Positions 27,527 through 31,991 of a stretch of 31,991 nucleotides of DNA are shown one piece after another (within the stretch, counting starts at the first letter, position 1; each line of letters opens with the position of its first letter). The position numbers and the translations under genes were made by a program. Below the pieces are notes generated by a model. That model saw only the letters and a list, made by a program, of their open reading frames with translations. It ran no database searches and was not told the DNA's origin. The DNA comes from Barthelona sp. PAP020 (lineage: Eukaryota > Metamonada: BaSk clade): positions 1-31,991 of the forward strand of contig JARQWU010000105.1 of NCBI GenBank assembly GCA_040182905.1, written 5' to 3'.

Positions 27527-28765
27527 TCATTTATAAATCATGATATCAACATTGTCAAGAAACCAGCGTAAGGCTGATTGATCTCCCTGTTTTAACAAAT
27601 TAAAAATACGCTCTTCATCATGCTCTCTTAATGCTGGAAGAAAATTTTTATTTCCCAACAATAATGAAATGGGCTCAACTTCAAAATTGTACTCATATCC
27701 AGGTTCCTTGTATTCAGCTTTAGAAAAAAATAAGTATAAAACACCCAAATTATACATGTTGATCTTATCAATATTTTCATAATCTCTGACATGGAACATG
27801 AGACCTTTACAATGTTCATCAAAATGTTTGTTAAATGTGGGAACAAAATGACGTGGATGAATAATTAAATAATCATTGAGATCAACTCCACATAATTCTT
27901 TGTATGCATTCATCAGGTCAATTCGCAATTTTTCAGGATTTTCTTTAGGACAACCAATCAATGTGAACGGTGTTGTTGTACCTCTTCCTTCACTTAAAGT
28001 GGTACCTTCCACATGAACAAACGCAGGATAAAATATACAAGAGTCAATGGTTGGAAGATTTGGAGAAGGTGGGGAATAAAGCAAAGATTTCTTGATTTCC
28101 TCAATTGAAGTAGAACGTTTAAGACCTTGTACTTCAATCACTTTGGGTTTCTTTAAACAAAAATGTTTTGAAAAAAAGTATCCTAATTCACCCATACTTA
28201 ATCCATGTCTTAACGTAAGAGGAGCAACGCCAATGAATGACTCACAATTGTCATCTAAAACACATCCTTCACAACGTCTTAAGATTCCATTGTCATCAAT
28301 GTATCCCAATCCAATGGGATTAATACGATCTAAAATAATTAACTTGATGTCTCTATCATTAATAGCTTGCATCACATACAATAAAGTGGACAAATAAGTG
28401 TAAACTCTAGTGGAAACATCTACTAAATCAAAAATAATAGTATCTAAATCATTTAAATGCTCTGGCAATGGTTTACGTGTGTCAGAGTATAATGATATTA
28501 ATGGAATATGAATGTCATCTAAATCAAAATAAGAATCTGGTGATTCAATCATATTGTCTTGCTTTAATTGAAAAAATCCATGCTGAGGACCAAAAACACG
28601 CACTAATTCGGATTCAGCATCATTCTTTAAAATATCATTCACAACATGAACAACTAATTTTCCTTCCTTGTTGAGACTCGCTTGATTTCCAATTATTGCA
28701 ACTCTTCCCAAGCCAGTTCCCAATAAATTGGGTTCAACACTAATGACGTCAATGCCAGATAACAT
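27527..28765 (-). CDS. namZ: NamZ / DUF1343 exo-beta-N-acetylmuramidase family protein
   Basis: 412 residues, full length for the family. Signature blocks in order: VAIIGNQAS (~18), FGPQHGFF with QDNMIE (~57-72), SLYSDTRKPLPE, FDLVDVSTRVYTYLSTL, LDRINPIG, APLTLRHGLSMGELG, the strongly diagnostic EGTTLSEGRGTTTPF, CKGLMFHVRDY, and the C-terminal DNVDIMIYK. Characterised bacterial NamZ enzymes release MurNAc from the non-reducing end of peptidoglycan fragments. The PEHG block reads PQHG here, which I recall in one branch of the family, so I do not call it dead. Bacterial members usually carry a signal peptide; this one starts directly in the domain, implying a cytosolic protein. Bacterial ancestry by lateral transfer is likely, yet the codon use and AT-richness match the neighbours. 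120 bp separate it from the downstream kinase gene. Confidence 0.92.
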   Translation of the reverse strand: MLSGIDVISVEPNLLGTGLGRVAIIGNQASLNKEGKLVVHVVNDILKNDAESELVRVFGPQHGFFQLKQDNMIESPDSYFDLDDIHIPLISLYSDTRKPLPEHLNDLDTIIFDLVDVSTRVYTYLSTLLYVMQAINDRDIKLIILDRINPIGLGYIDDNGILRRCEGCVLDDNCESFIGVAPLTLRHGLSMGELGYFFSKHFCLKKPKVIEVQGLKRSTSIEEIKKSLLYSPPSPNLPTIDSCIFYPAFVHVEGTTLSEGRGTTTPFTLIGCPKENPEKLRIDLMNAYKELCGVDLNDYLIIHPRHFVPTFNKHFDEHCKGLMFHVRDYENIDKINMYNLGVLYLFFSKAEYKEPGYEYNFEVEPISLLLGNKNFLPALREHDEERIFNLLKQGDQSALRWFLDNVDIMIYK

Positions 28766-28783
28766 AAATTCAAATTATAGAGC

Positions 28784-28789
28784 AAATGA
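28784..28789 (-). promoter_or_regulatory. Candidate initiator (TCATTT) of the namZ-like gene
   Basis: On the minus strand TCATTT places a +1 A at 28787, about 22 nt before the ATG at 28765, consistent with TCA+1-Py-(T/A). It lies within the 153-bp gap after the 773-aa gene. If used, it would mean the bacterial-type gene has acquired a host core promoter. Confidence 0.25.
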
Positions 28790-28918
28790 TTGTTTGATTT
28801 GGTAAGACCAAAATTAAACTTCACAAGAATTCAATATTTATCATCAAAAAATTGGAACAAATAAAACAAAATAAAAATTGTACATTATTTACCAAATAGC
28901 ATTCAAAAGAATTTTCAA

Positions 28919-31240
28919 TTAAAAAGTAAATGCTGCATCAATGGGTTTTTTGAGAGAACGAATATTTTGTTGTTTTTGATTAAATTTAAATTCTTTGGGT
29001 ACAGTTAATTCTGGAGTCCAAGAATTTTTTTCAGGGTTGATATTATATAATCTTGAATCTTCCCTTTCCTTTTGTTGTCTTTTTAAATCTTCAGCATCTC
29101 GAATTCTGCTGTAATACCCCTTGATGCTTAATAACATTGATTGGGATGGAACTTGATATTGAACTGTCCTTTGAGAATCCTTTTTACGTTCTTCCACATT
29201 TGATGAAGTTTTCTTTTCCTTTGATTCTTTCCTTGCCTGGTGTTCTTCATGAACAATTCTTTGTTGATCTTGCAATTTCAATGCATATTCTTCATATTTT
29301 TCAGGATCATCCACCAAAGCTTCAATCTTACCAGCTGTATTAATGGTATGTTCAAACAATGAAACACTATTTTTGGAAATACGATTATTAATAGGACGAT
29401 GGTAGCTCTTTATTGAATGTTGTTGTTGTAATTGCTCTTCATCATGTTTTTCTTGTTGCCTTATTTTCCATTCAGAAGTGGCTGTGATTCTGTTGTAGAA
29501 ATCTGGTCCACATAAAGTTTCACCAAATACTTCGTCATTTGATGCTAATTCATCATAATTATAAGAAAAGGTTGCACTATCCAATGATTTAGAACGTAAG
29601 AAATTAGGCTTTTGAACGCTAGGAACAGTAACTTTTCTGTTAAATGTGAATGGCTTTGGTTTGGTCAAAGAAGTGTTCCATTTGTCTCCATATTTAGGGC
29701 TAAACTTTTGAACAAATTCTTCTTTTTTCTTCCTTGCAGCAATTTTTCGATCAATAAATTCAGAAAACCCATGTATTTTCTGTAAATCACCACATTCCTT
29801 ATTTATGTTATCATTATCAAACAAGGTTTTTTTATTTGGAGAAAAAGCAACACCTAAATCCAATTGCTTGGTTTTGGGTGTTAAAGACCCATCAAATCCA
29901 ACTGAATCTTCATCTCTAGATGATTTCAAAGCACGATTACCAACATAATCTTCAATCAATGAGGTTGAAGTGGTCCAAGCGGGCAATTCCGTTTGCTCGT
30001 CGATAAGATACATATTTTTACTTTCTTTTTCATTGATTGGTCGGTCAAATATTGATATCCTTTCACGATTTGATTGAAATGTTGCCGAACTTTCAAATTT
30101 TGGCTGAAAGGTCAATTCTGACTGCAAATCTTGTTCCAATCTGTCTTTGGTCTTTCTAAGATTGTGTTCCTTATCTTTCAAAAACGTTGCTTGACGTTTT
30201 TCAAAGTCAGAAAACACTTTGTTTGTAGTTGAAGGGGAATATCTTTTGGATTTTTTGGGACTTGAAACAACTGAAATTTCATTCTTCTCTTCACGAGATT
30301 GTTCTCTCTTTTCAATTTCATTTCTATAACGAGCACTCATGGTGTCATAAGAACTCATAGATCTAGTAATGTTTGGTGTGAAAGATAAATCATTCTCTTC
30401 AGCAGTACGATAATCAACAGGCTCCTTTTTATCAGCATATAGCCTTTCTAATGATGAGCCCTTTTGTGATGCCAAAAATTGTGATGTCTTTGAAATTTGA
30501 GGTGTACGGTGCTTTCTATCTTCCATTTTTTGGTCTTCAATTCTTTTTTGTCTCCTTTGTAAAGTTTCTTCCTGACGCTTAAGCAAAGAATCCTCTATTG
30601 AACCATCTCTAAACAAATGATAATGTGAAGTACTGTTGATTTTGGGGGAATATGTCAATTCTTGGTCAAAATGTTTTGCTATTTGGCTTCGTGAATTATT
30701 ATTGATCTTAGCTAAATCATCATTCAATCTGTCAAAAATAGAACCTTCTCTTTTCAATGATTGTGCATAAGAAGTGATTTTTGGAATAGCATCCACAACT
30801 TTTGGTTCTGGCTTTGTTTTTAATGCTTCTTCATAAAGACGAGAACCAACATCGAGAGCAACTGACTTTCCATGTTCTTCCATCAATGACAAACTTCTTT
30901 TCTTGGCTAAAAATTCACTCAATTTGTCAGAATGTTTTTCTTTCTCAGTAAACTTGCGAGAATTACGATCATTATCAAATTTTTCATATTTGTTTGCACT
31001 AGTTTGAAGATTAAGGTCTTTCAAATGGTTCCATTCAAACAAACGTTCAGGAACTGCACTTGCATCAGTCAATTCATACTCGCTCTCATATAAATTTGGT
31101 TTGAACGTATATTCTTTCTTAAATTCTTCATCTTCTTTCAATTTTTGATCTTGTCTTTCCTTTTCAAACTTGTCAAGTCGTTGTTGATAACTGTTTGACA
31201 ATTTGTCAATTCTTTCTGATGTATGACCAAATTGGTTCAT
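28919..31240 (-). CDS. Charged 773-aa protein with F-x-P repeats, probably cytoskeletal
   Basis: 773 residues, rich in Lys, Glu, Ser and Gln, with predicted coil/helix throughout and no membrane segments. A short motif of the type (E/D)-L-(T/S)-(F/Y)-x-P-(K/N) recurs at uneven spacing: EYTFKPNL, ELTYSPKI, DLSFTPNI, ELTFQPKF, VAFSPNK, ending with SWTPEL. Between copies are phrases such as RLFEWNHLKD, SIFDRLNDD and ISIFDRP and charged helical stretches. Proteins with these F-x-P blocks and R-L/F phrases occur across protists and are often uncharacterised or associated with cytoskeleton or flagella. I recognise the style but not a named gene. On the minus strand TCACTTTT at 31251-31258 (A+1 about 16 nt before the ATG) fits the trichomonad initiator. 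Confidence 0.75.
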   Translation of the reverse strand: MNQFGHTSERIDKLSNSYQQRLDKFEKERQDQKLKEDEEFKKEYTFKPNLYESEYELTDASAVPERLFEWNHLKDLNLQTSANKYEKFDNDRNSRKFTEKEKHSDKLSEFLAKKRSLSLMEEHGKSVALDVGSRLYEEALKTKPEPKVVDAIPKITSYAQSLKREGSIFDRLNDDLAKINNNSRSQIAKHFDQELTYSPKINSTSHYHLFRDGSIEDSLLKRQEETLQRRQKRIEDQKMEDRKHRTPQISKTSQFLASQKGSSLERLYADKKEPVDYRTAEENDLSFTPNITRSMSSYDTMSARYRNEIEKREQSREEKNEISVVSSPKKSKRYSPSTTNKVFSDFEKRQATFLKDKEHNLRKTKDRLEQDLQSELTFQPKFESSATFQSNRERISIFDRPINEKESKNMYLIDEQTELPAWTTSTSLIEDYVGNRALKSSRDEDSVGFDGSLTPKTKQLDLGVAFSPNKKTLFDNDNINKECGDLQKIHGFSEFIDRKIAARKKKEEFVQKFSPKYGDKWNTSLTKPKPFTFNRKVTVPSVQKPNFLRSKSLDSATFSYNYDELASNDEVFGETLCGPDFYNRITATSEWKIRQQEKHDEEQLQQQHSIKSYHRPINNRISKNSVSLFEHTINTAGKIEALVDDPEKYEEYALKLQDQQRIVHEEHQARKESKEKKTSSNVEERKKDSQRTVQYQVPSQSMLLSIKGYYSRIRDAEDLKRQQKEREDSRLYNINPEKNSWTPELTVPKEFKFNQKQQNIRSLKKPIDAAFTF

Positions 31241-31250
31241 TTTGAAAAAA

Positions 31251-31258
31251 AAAAGTGA
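31251..31258 (-). promoter_or_regulatory. Candidate initiator (TCA+1-C-T) of the 773-aa gene
   Basis: On the minus strand a pyrimidine tract contains TCACTTTT, with the +1 A at 31256, about 16 nt before the ATG at 31240. It matches the trichomonad Inr consensus TCA+1-Py-(T/A) and expected 5' UTR length. In DNA this T-rich, a chance match is quite possible. Confidence 0.3.
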
Positions 31259-31991
31259 AAAAAAATTATTTTCTTTTGTGGTTTACAAAATATTCATTTC
31301 TGAACATCAAATTGATAAAAGAAGTGCAATCTTAAATATTCTTTACAACTTCTTGGTCCTCTCCAAATTGATTTCCAATTTATCTCTTTGTGAATTCTTT
31401 GATTCGGACTAAGCCTTTATAATTTTTATCGAAACAAACCAATAAATTCTTCAAGAAGAAAGTGAAAAGTTTCACCCCCAATATTCAGATACATACGACT
31501 TGTTTAGAGAATGGTTTTGGTTGTTTTTTAACGTTTTATGGTAATAATATTTCAAAATACTAAAAATTTGGTCATATTGAGTGATAACAAAAGACCCATA
31601 CAAAAATTGAATAAGGATTTCATTTTTTTCTCATTGCAAATTAAGAAATGGTTCTTTAATATTTTTTCATTGAATAAATGTGGATATAAACGAAAATAAT
31701 TGAAAAAGACAAAATTTTCCTTATGAATCTGCACAATTCTAACAGTTTCAGTAAATATATCAAAGGTTTTATTAATATTATTTCAATATTTCTTTGTAGT
31801 AAAATTATTACATAAAAATGGAAAATCCGGAAAAGAGTCAGAATTTCCATATTTCATTATTCAATTGTCTGAAGAAAAACATATTTTTTGATCGATTTGG
31901 GAACTTTTTAACTATATTTATTTTATTTTATTTATTAATAAGCGATTATGAGTTTAATTAAACGATCATCAAACAAGATTTATTTGTTTTT
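31259..31991. other. Right-edge intergenic region, no gene assigned
   Basis: AT-rich upstream flank of the 773-aa gene. Short minus-strand frames of 60-64 codons have AT-driven composition and no recognisable content. An ATG at 31948 (+) opens a frame to the window end (MSLIKRSSNKIY), which could be the first codons of a gene outside the window, but nothing supports it. Confidence 0.4.

Noticed and set aside
27527-28765. Inactivated NamZ because PEHG reads PQHG
   Set aside because: I recall PQHG as the normal form in part of the family, and all other signature blocks are intact, so loss of activity is not supported.
1-31991. tRNA, rRNA, CRISPR arrays, phage or insertion-sequence genes
   Set aside because: I looked in all gaps and saw no cloverleaf-like or rRNA-like sequence, no regularly spaced direct repeats and no transposase or integrase frame. 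An RNA gene search with covariance models would be more sensitive.
1-31991. Prokaryotic origin of the window because of the NamZ homologue and intron-less genes
   Set aside because: Adaptins, Utp12, ATG16-like, an eIF2-alpha kinase and a DEK1-like calpain are eukaryotic, and base composition is uniform across the window.

Overview
The window is nuclear DNA of a gene-dense, AT-rich, apparently intron-less protist. Eleven long uninterrupted reading frames plus one cut by the left edge cover roughly 79% of it. Almost all recognisable products are eukaryotic: a beta-adaptin, WDR3/Utp12, an ATG16-like protein, an eIF2-alpha kinase, a SCAPER-like protein and a DEK1-like calpain. The standard genetic code fits: the eleven visible stops are six TAA and five TGA, with no TAG. 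Very short intergenic gaps, a DEK1-like membrane calpain, a long ankyrin array and a few initiator-like TCA+1 motifs just upstream of start codons suggest a parabasalid (a trichomonad such as Tritrichomonas). That placement is inference at about 50% confidence.

Layout. Left edge: the first 72 codons of a beta-adaptin (minus strand, from 216) sit head-to-head with an unrecognised 306-aa gene (297-1217). A gene-poor stretch (1218-2880) holds two inverted copies of a dispersed ~310-bp repeat. Then come a 13-repeat ankyrin protein (2881-4644, +), a SCAPER-like protein (5415-8810, -), a 1939-aa membrane protein with a degenerate calpain module (9614-15433, +) and WDR3/Utp12 (15656-18637, +). A second gene-poor stretch (18638-20357) holds two more copies of the repeat. 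After it the left-edge gene pair recurs in mirror image: a 303-aa paralogue (20358-21269, -) head-to-head with a complete beta-adaptin (21351-23603, +). The right third is a minus-strand series with short gaps, in transcription order: a 773-aa F-x-P repeat protein (28919-31240), a NamZ/DUF1343 peptidoglycan-glycosidase homologue (27527-28765), an eIF2-alpha-type kinase (25604-27406) and ATG16-like (23954-25567).

The main surprises are structural. A two-gene divergent module is duplicated in inverted orientation about 20 kb apart. Its two adaptin copies are 99/99 identical near the window edge but only 104/117 identical at the start codon, while the partner genes have drifted to roughly half identity. 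Two genes are biologically striking: a bacterial-type exo-N-acetylmuramidase family member with no signal peptide, embedded among eukaryotic genes, and a DEK1-like calpain whose catalytic Cys and His positions appear to be replaced.

The genes do not form one obvious pathway. Vesicle coats (adaptin), autophagy (ATG16), translational stress control (eIF2-alpha kinase) and rRNA processing (Utp12) are housekeeping functions. A link between NamZ, ATG16 and digestion of engulfed bacteria is conceivable but speculative.
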